Shown here piece after piece: positions 1-7,933 of a stretch of 64,000 bases of DNA (its first letter is position 1; each line of letters starts with the position of its first letter). The notes under the pieces were generated by a model. The model was not told where the DNA came from. It did no database searches and saw only the letters and a program-made list of their open reading frames with translations. A program made the translations under genes and the position numbers. Origin of the DNA: Bacillota bacterium (GTDB lineage: Bacteria; Bacillota; Clostridia; Acetivibrionales; DTU013); assembly GCA_023433505.1 (NCBI GenBank), contig JAEZCO010000087.1:124001-188000 (forward strand). Reading direction: 5' to 3'.

Positions 1-453
1 GCTGTAATGCTGCTGAACCTCGTTAATACCGATCCGCAACTGCGTACACTGCTCGCTTACGGCGTTGAAGGCGTACACTATACGAAAGACGACGGCAGAA
101 TAGTAATGAAACCGAATAATGGCTTCTCACCTTGGGTTTATGGTATGGCCAATGTAAACATACTGCCTCTGAAGGACAGCGATCCTGCCGACAAATATAC
201 AAGGATGTTCCCGAAATTTAACAAGGCCGAAGCTCTGCCCATCCTTGGCTACGCACCGGATTTTGACCCTGTTAAGACCCAGATGGCTACCCTCAACAAC
301 CTTGCAGATCAGTACAACACAGGGTTGGTCACAGGTGCTTCCGATCCGGCAACAATACTTCCCGAGTTTAACAAGAAGCTCAAAGATGGCGGAATTGACG
401 CTGTTATCAAAGAAGTGAACAAGCAGCTCACTACGTTCCTTACTGCTAAGTAA
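1..453 (+). CDS. C-terminal part of an ABC transporter extracellular solute-binding protein (DUF3502-like end)
   Basis: The reading frame is open from the first base, so the gene begins outside the window; about 150 C-terminal residues are present. The sequence (GFSPWVYGMANVNILP, later YNTGLVTG and a C-terminal VNKQL stretch) resembles the DUF3502-type tail of family 1 lipoprotein sugar-binding proteins (LipO/LplA type) of Firmicutes. Such proteins deliver oligosaccharides to membrane permeases. The rest of the system lies upstream, outside the window; the Lpl-type transporter at 59-63 kb is a separate locus. The frame ends in tandem stops (TAATAA) and is followed about 60 bases later by a strong terminator, so it is probably the last gene of its operon. 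Substrate unknown. Confidence 0.7.
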   Translation, partial: AVMLLNLVNTDPQLRTLLAYGVEGVHYTKDDGRIVMKPNNGFSPWVYGMANVNILPLKDSDPADKYTRMFPKFNKAEALPILGYAPDFDPVKTQMATLNNLADQYNTGLVTGASDPATILPEFNKKLKDGGIDAVIKEVNKQLTTFLTAK

Positions 454-510
454 TAAATAATTGCTGATGCTTGCAATAGTCATATCCCGCAGCAATTATC
501 ACGATTTATA

Positions 511-550
511 AAAAACAGAGTCCGGTACACAAACCGGACTCTGTTTTTTT
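511..550 (+). terminator. Rho-independent terminator after the solute-binding protein gene
   Basis: A 10-bp perfect stem (CAGAGTCCGG / CCGGACTCTG) with an 8-base loop is followed by seven T on the + strand and preceded by five A. It may therefore also act on the minus strand for the convergent spore-hydrolase gene that ends at 604. Confidence 0.9.
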
Positions 551-603
551 GTTGGGTTATACCGGCTAAAAGCAAACGAGACAAAAAACTGACATTCTCC
601 GTC

Positions 604-1893
604 TCAGCCTACCACCTTCACGATATTGAACATTTCGTCCAGCACCACCCAATTTTGCGGGAAGGAGGAGCCCAACACCCAATAGCTTGTTCCTCTCAAG
701 CCATAATTGTTTGCCAGCACCAGTTTGGCCTGAACGCTTCTGGCGTCCTCAAACCAAACCTCATGCCTTGCCCCATTGTCATCCGTATAATTGAAATGAG
801 GCGCTTGCAACTTATAGTCATATTCGATGGCAGCATTGTATCTGGCCGCCAGCTTGATCGCATCCTGCGGGCTGACACGTCTGGCCCATCTTCCGCCTTC
901 CACAAAAGGCAGTGTCCAGTCATATCCGTAAAGCGGCATGCCCATCATAATCTTTTTCGCCGGCATGACGGAAACAGCATATTTGATTACATCCTCTACA
1001 AGATTGATGGGCGCTACCGCATAAGGAGGCCCGCCCGACCATCCCCATTCATAGGTCATAATGATTACAAAATCGACGATTTCACCATGAGCCCTATAGT
1101 CATGGGCACCATGCCATGAACCGGTCTGATAATCCGAGGGCTTGGGGGCAAGCGCCGTAGATACGGGATAATTCAGAGGGCGCAGGGCCGCGACCACCCT
1201 TCTCAGAAAATCATTGTAAAGCTGCCTGTTCTCCGGAGAAATCCGTTCGAAGTCTATGTTCAGTCCATAATATCCTTTGTTTCTCATAAGGGTAATTATA
1301 TTATTGATAAGGGTCCTTTGTATTTCCTGGCTTTTAAGGATGGTATCGACCATTTCCGTATCAAAGTTGCCGTTGCTGAAATTTGTTATCACCATTAACG
1401 GAGCGGTCCTATGTCCACGAGCAGCCTGGATGATGGCAGTGTCGTCAATGGGGTTTATGCTGCCGTCTGCATTTACCTGATAGCTGAAGGGACTGATATA
1501 AGTAAGATACTCACCAACTTCATTAGTCAATTGGGTTTCTACCTCTGGCGTACTTGGTTCAATATAAGCATTTGTCTCTATATATCCGTATTGCTTTCTC
1601 GCCTGAGGAATCCTTAATATCATTCCTACGGATATCCTTTCAGGATTTGTAATCCCATTCAAAGCCGCGATACTTTCGACAGTTGTTCCGTATTTTTGTG
1701 CGATGCTCCACAGCGAATCACCTGGCTGTACCCTGTACGCGCTTTCCGTTGACGGTATTACAAGCGCCTGTCCTACTACAAGAGAAGGCAGCTCCTCCAA
1801 ACCGTTAGCCGCGCTGATACGGTCCATTCCGACACCGAATCTTCTGGATATTTCCCAAAGAGTGTCTCCGGATCTGACAACGTATATAGTCAA
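604..1893 (-). CDS. sleL: LysM-GH18 spore cortex N-acetylglucosaminidase, SleL/YaaH type
   Basis: The 429-residue protein has two LysM peptidoglycan-binding repeats (about residues 2-47 and 52-96; VRSGDTLWEIS and VQPGDSLWSIA) followed by a glycoside hydrolase family 18 barrel (about 103-425). The GH18 motif ends in NIDFE, with Glu216 as the expected acid/base; MTYEWGW (279-285) and the C-terminal SYWVLG strand are also typical. There is no signal peptide, as in SleL/YaaH proteins that are deposited in the spore. In Bacillus this enzyme cleaves cortex muramic-delta-lactam peptidoglycan during germination. It is a lone minus-strand gene convergent with the upstream + strand gene. Implies a spore former. 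Other LysM-GH18 spore proteins (YdhD, YvbX) are the alternative names. Confidence 0.87.
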   Translation of the reverse strand: MTIYVVRSGDTLWEISRRFGVGMDRISAANGLEELPSLVVGQALVIPSTESAYRVQPGDSLWSIAQKYGTTVESIAALNGITNPERISVGMILRIPQARKQYGYIETNAYIEPSTPEVETQLTNEVGEYLTYISPFSYQVNADGSINPIDDTAIIQAARGHRTAPLMVITNFSNGNFDTEMVDTILKSQEIQRTLINNIITLMRNKGYYGLNIDFERISPENRQLYNDFLRRVVAALRPLNYPVSTALAPKPSDYQTGSWHGAHDYRAHGEIVDFVIIMTYEWGWSGGPPYAVAPINLVEDVIKYAVSVMPAKKIMMGMPLYGYDWTLPFVEGGRWARRVSPQDAIKLAARYNAAIEYDYKLQAPHFNYTDDNGARHEVWFEDARSVQAKLVLANNYGLRGTSYWVLGSSFPQNWVVLDEMFNIVKVVG

Positions 1894-2039
1894 AAAACCA
1901 CATCCTATCCTTCATTTACTATTCCAGTATATTCAGTACCGGCCCGGATGTTTACATAAGCGTGCTACGGAAGTCTGGGAAATAATCAATGGAATTAAGC
2001 CCCAAATTAGAGATTTCGCGGCATTTTTTTCTATACCGC

Positions 2040-2069
2040 TTGTACTGCTGCCCTGCCTCATGCTATAAT
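2040..2069 (+). promoter_or_regulatory. Sigma-A-like promoter of the zinc-ribbon gene
   Basis: TTGTAC (2040-2045), an 18-base spacer and a perfect TATAAT (2064-2069). The start site would be near 2076, leaving a leader of about 115 bases before the ATG at 2191. Confidence 0.6.
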
Positions 2070-2117
2070 TATCTTGTATTAATTTCAATACAAAAGATTT
2101 AATTTGTTTGTAGACCT

Positions 2118-2182
2118 AACCCTCCTTCATCTGATTTGGAGAGCTTAGTCCAGACCAGTTAAATCCAAATTAGCCTAGGAGG
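2118..2182 (+). promoter_or_regulatory. Structured 5' leader able to mask the ribosome binding site
   Basis: Two nested complementary pairs are visible: CCTCCT (2121-2126) with the Shine-Dalgarno AGGAGG (2177-2182), and ATTTGGA (2134-2140) with TCCAAAT (2164-2170). Formed together they would enclose the SD in a stem. This matches no riboswitch class I recognise; a regulatory role is inference. Confidence 0.35.
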
Positions 2183-2190
2183 TAAATTTT

Positions 2191-2403
2191 ATGGCAGACA
2201 AAACTTTGACCTGCAAGGACTGCGGCATGGAGTTTGTATTCTCGGAAGGCGAACAGGCCTTCTACAAGGAGAAAGGGTTTGAGAATGAACCCCAAAGATG
2301 CCCGGAATGCCGGAAGGCAAGAAAGAACCAGAGAAGAAGCAATACAGGCTTCAATTCGGGAAACAGGTCTTCCAACAGGAATTTTGGAAGCAGCAGGTGG
2401 TAA
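2191..2403 (+). CDS. Small zinc-ribbon protein (70 aa)
   Basis: The 70-residue protein begins with a treble-clef/zinc-ribbon module: CKDCG (Cys8, Cys11) and CPECRKAR (Cys37, Cys40), with a hydrophobic F-V-F-S-E-G-E-Q-A-F-Y segment between. It ends in a basic, Ser/Asn/Arg-rich, probably disordered tail (about residues 45-70) ending in SSRW. Such 'zinc-ribbon domain containing' proteins are common in Clostridia and often have RNA-binding-like basic tails resembling cold-shock-associated proteins, but their function is unknown. The start has an excellent ribosome binding site (AGGAGG, 8 bases before ATG) and the gene has its own promoter, a structured leader and its own terminator, so it is a highly defined monocistronic unit. 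Confidence 0.85.
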   Translation: MADKTLTCKDCGMEFVFSEGEQAFYKEKGFENEPQRCPECRKARKNQRRSNTGFNSGNRSSNRNFGSSRW

Positions 2404-2437
2404 AATTCAAGTCAACTACATAAAAAATGATTTAAAT

Positions 2438-2459
2438 GAGCCAAAAGGCTCTTTTTTTT
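2438..2459 (+). terminator. Terminator of the zinc-ribbon gene
   Basis: GAGCC / GGCTC stem with an AAAA loop followed by eight T, 35 bases after the stop codon. Confidence 0.85.
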
Positions 2460-2522
2460 ATACCGGCCGGATATTTACCGGTCATAAAAACTTCGGGATT
2501 TCATACTGCAAATTTTTATTCT

Positions 2523-2550
2523 TTGACATGCTCTCCTATTGGTATATAAT
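2523..2550 (+). promoter_or_regulatory. Consensus sigma-A promoter of the acyl-CoA ligase/S41 protease operon
   Basis: Perfect TTGACA (2523-2528) and perfect TATAAT (2545-2550) with a 16-base spacer, about 55 bases before the ATG at 2607. Confidence 0.75.
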
Positions 2551-2606
2551 ATATCTGCATTCATTTATCTTTTATTTTTTATTATTTCAAGTGAGGTGAG
2601 TAGTTT

Positions 2607-4325
2607 ATGAAAAATATTCCGCTGTATGAAGTACGCCCGATAAACACTCTCAAAGAAATGCTCAATTTAAGTTCCGAGACCTACGGGGATAAAACAGCTT
2701 TTCTTGTAAAAAACAAAGGAAGAGAAAAATATGAAGCCGTAACCTACAAGGAGTTTAAAAATGATGTCTATGCCCTGGGAACAGCACTGTTAAGCCTTGG
2801 TCTTTCGGGCAAGCGAATTGCCATCATCAGCGAAAACAGGTATGAGTGGGCCGTTGCGTATATGGCAGCCGTCAACGGCATTGGCGTGGTTGTTCCCCTG
2901 GACAAGGAGCTTCCCGTAAATGAAATTGAAAACCTTGTCAACCGGTCAAAAGCAAATGCCATCGTCTACTCGGCCGCTTGCAGGCCTCACATTGCAAATC
3001 TCGCCAGCCGTGCCGGCATTATTGAGCACTACATTGACATGGACGCCGAGGACAATGATGAAAAAGGGTTCAAATCCTTTCAGAAGCTTTTGGAAAAAGG
3101 CAGAAAACTGCTTGAAAACGGTGACACAAGCTATGAAGCACTTCAAATTGATGCCGACGCCATGAATATTTTGCTTTTCACCTCCGCTACCACCGCCAAG
3201 TCCAAAGCGGTAATGCTTTCGCATAAAAATATATGCTCGAATCTTATGGCCATGTGCTCCATGATCTATCTGTATCCCAGCGATGTCTTCCTGTCTGTGC
3301 TCCCGCTGCATCATACCTATGAAAATACCTGCGGCTTTCTATGCCCCCTTTACAGAGGTTCAACCGTCGCGTTCTGCGAAGGCTTGAGGCATATTCAGAA
3401 AAATCTCCAGGAATCCAGAGCCACCATCATGTTGGGCGTGCCTCTTATTTTTGAAGCCATGCACAGGCGCCTCTGGGACGCAGTGGCAAAGCAGCCTGGT
3501 GCGGAGAAGAAATTGAAGCTTGGCTTAAAAATCAGCAGGCTTGCCGGGAAAGTAGGCATCGACTTAAGGAAAAAGCTTTTTGCCCCCATTCATAATAATT
3601 TCGGCGGCAAGGTGCGCATGTTCATCAGCGGCGCAGCAGGCATAGATCCGCTGGTGTCCAAGAGCTTTAGAGAATTGGGCATCCTCTTCCTGCAGGGCTA
3701 TGGTCTCACAGAATGCAGCCCCATCGTGGCCTTAAACAGAGACGTAGACTACAGGGACAGCGCCGCAGGAATGCCTTTACCCGGCCTCAAGGTCCGGATA
3801 GACAGTCCGGGAGCCGACGGCATCGGTGAAATCACTGTCAAGGGTCCCAGCGTAATGATGGGCTATTATGAGGATGAGGAATCTACGGAAAAAGTTCTTA
3901 AAGACGGGTGGTTTTACACAGGAGATCTTGGGTATCTGGACAGGAATAATTTTGTCTATATCACCGGCAGAAAAAAGAATGTCATCGTGACGAAAAACGG
4001 GAAAAACATCTATCCTGAAGAAATCGAAACCCTTTTGGGCAGATGCCCCCATATCAAGGAGTCCATTGTATACGGCAAGGATGACGAGGTATACGGGGAT
4101 GTGGTAGTTTCAGCAACAATTGTACCCGACCTGGAAAAAATCCAGGAGGATTTTGCCGACAAGCCCCTGACTCCGGAGGAAATCCGCGAACTGATCCATA
4201 AGGAGGTCAAAGAGGTCAACAAAAGCCTTGTAACCTACAAATACATTAAGGACTTCAACCTTCGGGAAGAGGAGTTTGCGAAAACCACTTCGAAAAAAAT
4301 CAAGCGCTATGTGGAGAACCAATAG
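2607..4325 (+). CDS. AMP-dependent acyl-CoA ligase-like protein (FadD-related) with altered P-loop
   Basis: The 572-residue protein belongs to the ANL adenylation superfamily, closest in layout to long-chain fatty acyl-CoA ligases, which form acyl-AMP and then acyl-CoA. Visible motifs are GYGLTECSP (A5), GWFYTGDLG (A7), ITGRKKN (A8), a second lobe starting near KNIYPEEIE, and a C-terminal TTSKKIKRY where the A10 lysine lies. The phosphate-binding A3 loop, normally TSGTTGxxK, reads TSATTAKSK (residues 192-200): both glycines are alanine. The A10 glycine is also replaced by lysine. It starts after GAGGTGA, has its own strong promoter, and is followed after 9 bases by an S41 protease, so the two form an operon. 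Substrate unknown; it may be a divergent or weak enzyme. Confidence 0.8.
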   Translation: MKNIPLYEVRPINTLKEMLNLSSETYGDKTAFLVKNKGREKYEAVTYKEFKNDVYALGTALLSLGLSGKRIAIISENRYEWAVAYMAAVNGIGVVVPLDKELPVNEIENLVNRSKANAIVYSAACRPHIANLASRAGIIEHYIDMDAEDNDEKGFKSFQKLLEKGRKLLENGDTSYEALQIDADAMNILLFTSATTAKSKAVMLSHKNICSNLMAMCSMIYLYPSDVFLSVLPLHHTYENTCGFLCPLYRGSTVAFCEGLRHIQKNLQESRATIMLGVPLIFEAMHRRLWDAVAKQPGAEKKLKLGLKISRLAGKVGIDLRKKLFAPIHNNFGGKVRMFISGAAGIDPLVSKSFRELGILFLQGYGLTECSPIVALNRDVDYRDSAAGMPLPGLKVRIDSPGADGIGEITVKGPSVMMGYYEDEESTEKVLKDGWFYTGDLGYLDRNNFVYITGRKKNVIVTKNGKNIYPEEIETLLGRCPHIKESIVYGKDDEVYGDVVVSATIVPDLEKIQEDFADKPLTPEEIRELIHKEVKEVNKSLVTYKYIKDFNLREEEFAKTTSKKIKRYVENQ

Positions 4326-4334
4326 GAGCCGCCT

Positions 4335-5258
4335 ATGAAAAAAAACCTGACCCTGGAGCAGCAGCTTAAAAGGCTCAAAAGAAAATTTTATATCTTGCTG
4401 GCCGGCTTGATTTTATTCGTATCCGCCACCGGAGTGTACGTCTACCTGAATTATGACTACCTTGCCTTTAAGCATTTCATCACAAGCTTTTACATTTATA
4501 CCGGCGCTATGGACAAAGTCTTTGAAAAAGAGCTGAAGACGGACGTGAAGGGGAAGTATTATTCCTATTTTGACGACCTGGTCATTTCGGTAGTCACAAA
4601 GAGGCTCAGGGAGGAGAACAATGACAGGTATACCTACCTTTATACTCCCGAAAGCCTGAAAAATTACCTGGTTTCGGAAAAGCAGGAGGCTGCTCAGTCG
4701 GAGATCACTCTGCCCAATGATAAAACGGTTTTATTAAGGCTCACGAATTTCTCCACTTACACCCGCAAATTTATGGAAGACAATTACGGCAAATTGAAAA
4801 GCCGTCCGAATCTGATCATTGATTTAAGGGATAATCCCGGCGGGGATATCGATATGATGGTAGACATTTCAGGTATGTTTCTGCCCAAGAAAAGTATTGT
4901 GGCCACAGATAAAATGCGCATGCTGAATATCGTGTACAAGGCCAAGGGTCCCTATGCCCTTGCTTATGAAAGCATCATCATCCTGCAGAATAAAAACACT
5001 GCCAGCGCATCTGAAAATTTGATTGCCGCCCTGAAAGACAATCTTGACAACGTCACCCTGCTGGGAGAAAAGACCTTCGGGAAAGGCATCGGTCAATTCA
5101 CGCTGCCGCTGAAGAGGGGATTTGCAGTAAAAGCAACCATCCTCCAGTGGTTTACACCGAAAGGGATAAATATTCAGGGCAACGGCATTGAGCCGGATAT
5201 CCTTCAACCGGAAGGAGATACTCTTCAAACTGCGTTGGATATTATCGACAAAGGGTAA
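4335..5258 (+). CDS. Membrane-anchored S41 family serine protease
   Basis: The 307-residue protein starts with a basic cytoplasmic segment and one transmembrane helix (about 17-39); the rest is probably outside. The S41/tail-specific protease core is present: LIIDLRDNPGGD (160-171), a nucleophile in TASASE (about Ser224) and the general-base lysine in KTFGKG (about Lys250), a spacing close to that of E. coli Tsp. No PDZ domain is recognisable, and the protein is shorter than CtpA (about 400-500 residues), so it resembles the S41 peptidases without PDZ. It shares the operon with the ligase-like gene upstream (GGAG in the 9-base gap) and is followed by a terminator. Substrate unknown. Confidence 0.83.
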   Translation: MKKNLTLEQQLKRLKRKFYILLAGLILFVSATGVYVYLNYDYLAFKHFITSFYIYTGAMDKVFEKELKTDVKGKYYSYFDDLVISVVTKRLREENNDRYTYLYTPESLKNYLVSEKQEAAQSEITLPNDKTVLLRLTNFSTYTRKFMEDNYGKLKSRPNLIIDLRDNPGGDIDMMVDISGMFLPKKSIVATDKMRMLNIVYKAKGPYALAYESIIILQNKNTASASENLIAALKDNLDNVTLLGEKTFGKGIGQFTLPLKRGFAVKATILQWFTPKGINIQGNGIEPDILQPEGDTLQTALDIIDKG

Positions 5259-5274
5259 AAAGAAAGTGGGTAAA

Positions 5275-5306
5275 GAAAAAGAGGAGTCTTTCGGACTCCT
5301 CTTTTA
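5275..5306. terminator. Bidirectional terminator between convergent genes
   Basis: Perfect stem GAGGAGTC (5281-5288) / GACTCCTC (5294-5301) with a 5-base loop, flanked by A5 on the left and a T-rich tract on the right. It can end the + strand S41 protease transcript and the minus-strand small gene that stops at 5304. Confidence 0.85.
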
Positions 5307-5462
5307 TACTTTTATCGCTTTATTTTTATGTATAACCTTGGCGGCGGTGGCCTCTGCTGCTGTTTTTTCACCTGTTTCCAATAAAACATCCGAGTAAACC
5401 ATCAGGACACGTCTGTCGAATTCATTCAACTTTGCCGTCTTTTTTACTTCCTCTTTAACCAT
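5304..5462 (-). CDS. Small hypothetical protein (52 aa)
   Basis: A longer frame is open to 5579, but the best start is the ATG at 5462, 9 bases after a run of seven G that can serve as ribosome binding site. The product is 52 residues: charged N-terminus (MVKEEVKKTAKLNEFDRR), a hydrophobic VLMVYSDVLLE helix, then an Ala/Lys-rich tail ending AIKV. It looks like a small helical protein. I do not recognise the family. It is convergent with the S41 gene across a shared terminator and 130 bases downstream of the methyltransferase gene on the same strand. Confidence 0.5.
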   Translation of the reverse strand: MVKEEVKKTAKLNEFDRRVLMVYSDVLLETGEKTAAEATAAKVIHKNKAIKV

Positions 5463-5593
5463 TTCCCAAGGCCCCCCCTTTTCAATCATTATTTTCATTA
5501 TAGCACATTTGCACAAAATCACAAATCCAATTTTAGTGAATATCAATAAACAAAGGTCATTAAGTTCATTGCAAATCATCCATAACCCAAATA

Positions 5594-6772
5594 TCAGTCG
5601 TTTTCAAGCTTTTTCGCGATGAGCTTTTCAAGGGTAGGATTTACATTCAGCAATTCCTTGAGCCGTTTGTATTCCTCCATGGCGGCAGCGCTCTGCTTTC
5701 CCGCCTTCTCTGCCCGGATCATGAGGTTCTTGGGAGTCTCAAGAGGCGAAATATATTCCACCAGCGAGACCTTATAGCCCAAAGCTTCCAGCAGCATCCC
5801 CCTCAAACCGTCCGTAAGGGCGTCGGAAATCCTTGCCTTGAGTATGCCATATTTGAAAACATGCTCGAAGGGCTTATAATCCAGCTGGCTCAGAAGCTCC
5901 CTGTGACAGCAGGGAACCATGACCATGGCACCCACATGATTGTTGACCGCCAGGGCCATGGCCTCGTCCGTTGCCGTATCACAGGCATGGAGGCTTATTA
6001 CAAGATCGATATCCCGTCTGGCATGGTAATCCCGGATGTCGGTAACCTTAAACTCCATGTTTTGATAATGAAGATTTTGGGCCATTTTTTTCGACGCTTC
6101 GATGACAATGTCCGAATAATCCAAGCCGATAAAATAACAGGGCTTTTTCATAACCTCCCGGATATAGTAATTCAGGACAAATGTCAGGTAGGACTTGCCG
6201 CATGCACAGTCAAGTACTGTGATGCTGTCCTTTTTTTGCGCAAGCTCCTCCAAAAGATCGTGGATCAATTCCACGAAATGGTCGATTTGATTATACTTCC
6301 GGATCATGTCGTTTTTTACTTTTCCGTCGCTGCTGAGGATTCCGATTTCTTTAAGTAATTCATCGGCATGCCCCAGCTTTATGTAGTAATCCCGGTTTCC
6401 CACCTGGGATACTTCATTATGAGGCCCGGCCGTATTTTCCTTGGCATTTTGCCGGGTACTCATTTTTACATTCTTGTTATCCGCTTCGATGAAAATGGTG
6501 GTCCCCCGCTCCTCATAGACAAAGGCAACGCTGTCATAACTCACTGCCAGCTTTGAAAGCCTTGCCGCCAGCCAGCCGATCTCCAGCGTTTCGGTTACGC
6601 CGTTGAATTTCAGCTGCAATTTGCCGTTCTCTGCGGAAATAACCGCAGGATAGGTTTTTGTACCGGATTTATAGTCTGCCGTAATCTTTTTAAAGAAATC
6701 AAAATTATCGGTAAGCCTTTGGCTGATTCCCGTAAGAAATAAAGCGAATTTTTGTACGTTCTGATTGTTCAT
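5594..6772 (-). CDS. Class I SAM-dependent methyltransferase (Methyltransf_32-like)
   Basis: The 392-residue protein has an N-terminal domain of about 170 residues without obvious motifs and a Rossmann methyltransferase domain: VLDCACGKSYL (motif I, about 187-196), GLDYS after it, VISLHACDTATDEA (motif IV region) and MVMVPCCHREL. These fit the PF13679-like group, some of which methylate RNA; the substrate here is unknown. I place the start at the ATG at 6772, preceded by GGAGGG, rather than at 6874: the additional 34 residues of the longer frame are read out of a dispersed intergenic repeat (CHREELCDVAIS is translated repeat sequence). Confidence 0.8.
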   Translation of the reverse strand: MNNQNVQKFALFLTGISQRLTDNFDFFKKITADYKSGTKTYPAVISAENGKLQLKFNGVTETLEIGWLAARLSKLAVSYDSVAFVYEERGTTIFIEADNKNVKMSTRQNAKENTAGPHNEVSQVGNRDYYIKLGHADELLKEIGILSSDGKVKNDMIRKYNQIDHFVELIHDLLEELAQKKDSITVLDCACGKSYLTFVLNYYIREVMKKPCYFIGLDYSDIVIEASKKMAQNLHYQNMEFKVTDIRDYHARRDIDLVISLHACDTATDEAMALAVNNHVGAMVMVPCCHRELLSQLDYKPFEHVFKYGILKARISDALTDGLRGMLLEALGYKVSLVEYISPLETPKNLMIRAEKAGKQSAAAMEEYKRLKELLNVNPTLEKLIAKKLEND

Positions 6773-6816
6773 AAGAGCCCTCCATTTTCTAGTTTGGCAT
6801 GTGTCAAAGCTGTTGG

Positions 6817-6850
6817 AGATCGCCACGTCGCACAGCTCCTCGCGATGACA
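6817..6850. repeat. Fragment of the ATTGCGAGG-type dispersed repeat (family B)
   Basis: GATCGCCACGTCGCACAGCT followed by CCTCGCGATGACAC. Related to the larger copies at 28051, 39617 and 40130. It lies just upstream of the methyltransferase start and extends that frame artificially. Confidence 0.6.
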
Positions 6851-6893
6851 CCGGTTGTAAACGGTGTCCGTCACCTATTTATTCACTTATTCA

Positions 6894-7110
6894 ATGCGCA
6901 TTCACCGGCGATCAATGATCGCCGCTACATTTCCATCCTTTGTGCATGTGTCACATGCAGCATGTCCATTGGTATGAAAAGTAATCTAGTGTAGGGGCAA
7001 CCACTGGCCGCCCACCCTGAAGGACTTGAATGGCGATCAATGATCGCCGCTACATCTTTTCATCCTCAGGTGTGCCACACATGCGGCATGGACATTGGGA
7101 GAAGCAACAA
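6894..7110. repeat. Dispersed palindromic repeat, family A, copy 1
   Basis: Contains two copies of the 17-base palindrome GGCGATCAATGATCGCC (6907-6923 and 7032-7048) and a degenerate GGGCAACCACTGGCCGCCC between them, plus the flanking words CATTGGTATGAAAAG and CATCCTCAGGTGTGCCA that recur at 46505, 51733 and 59135. Next to it (7117-7140) is a half copy of the GGGGACGG inverted repeat seen at 9541. Together with the fragment at 6817 this accounts for the 400-base gene-free stretch. Confidence 0.75.
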
Positions 7111-7180
7111 ACCTTGCGGGTCAGGGGGACGGTTTTTCTTTGACTCATATAGCGTTTCCGTGGGTTTATGCTCCCATGTG

Positions 7181-7933
7181 TCATTGCGAGCGTAGCGCGG
7201 CAATCTCATCCGGTGCCTGTTTCAGCAGCCCTACCTCTTCTGCTGTCAGCTCGCGGCATTCTCCTGCTTCCAGTTCCGGATCAAGGTCCAATCCGCCCAT
7301 ACGGATCCTTTTAAGGAACAGGACCTTACTGCCGACGGCCTCAAACATCCGCTTCACTTGATGGAACTTGCCCTCGTGCAGCACCAGCTCTATCTCTGAG
7401 CGCTGTCCCTCTTTGAGAATGAAAAGCTCCGCCGGCATGGTTTTATAGCCGTCGTCCAATATGACACCCTCTTTAAAACTCTTGACAACGGCTTCCGTTA
7501 TGATTCCGTCAACCAGAGCATAATATCTTTTCGGAACATGTTTTTTAGGCGAAAGCAGTTCATGGGCCAGCTTTCCGTCATTGGTCAGGAGTAAAAGCCC
7601 TTCGGTGTCAATATCCAGCCTCCCTGCCGGAAAAAGGTCAAAGCATTTGAATTTGTCAGGCAGGATGTCCAGAACCGTTTTCTGCTTGTTGTCCTCCGTG
7701 GTGGAAATAACGCCGACGGGCTTGTTCATCATAACATAGATGAACTCCCTGTAATTGAGCCGTTCACCTTCTACCTCAATTACACAGCTTTCAGGATTGA
7801 CCTGCATACCGCTGTCTTTCACCACTGCTCCGTCTACTTTTATTATTCCGTTTTTTACAAGCTGCCTGATTTCACTACGGGTGCCGAATCCGAAATTGGA
7901 GAGCACCTTGTCCAATCTCTGTGTCCCCCGCAT
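7181..7933 (-). CDS. 16S/23S rRNA pseudouridine synthase, RsuA/RluB family
   Basis: The 250-residue protein has an N-terminal S4 RNA-binding domain (RLDKVLSNFGFGTRSEIRQLV, about residues 5-40) and an RsuA-type catalytic domain with GRLDIDTEGLLLLTNDG, Asp107 being the expected nucleophile; FHQVKRMFEAVG is the family's C-terminal motif. It isomerises uridine to pseudouridine in rRNA. I choose the ATG at 7933 (GGAGGAG about 10 bases upstream): the upstream stop TGA overlaps it (TGATG), implying translational coupling to the m5C methyltransferase. The C-terminal tail DEIAALRSQ and the stop codon are encoded by a copy of dispersed repeat family B (TCATTGCGAGCG on the + strand). Confidence 0.88.
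   Translation of the reverse strand: MRGTQRLDKVLSNFGFGTRSEIRQLVKNGIIKVDGAVVKDSGMQVNPESCVIEVEGERLNYREFIYVMMNKPVGVISTTEDNKQKTVLDILPDKFKCFDLFPAGRLDIDTEGLLLLTNDGKLAHELLSPKKHVPKRYYALVDGIITEAVVKSFKEGVILDDGYKTMPAELFILKEGQRSEIELVLHEGKFHQVKRMFEAVGSKVLFLKRIRMGGLDLDPELEAGECRELTAEEVGLLKQAPDEIAALRSQ

Noticed and set aside
6773..6874. N-terminal extension of the SAM methyltransferase
   Set aside because: Those 34 residues are translated from a dispersed repeat; the ATG at 6772 has GGAGGG in the right place.
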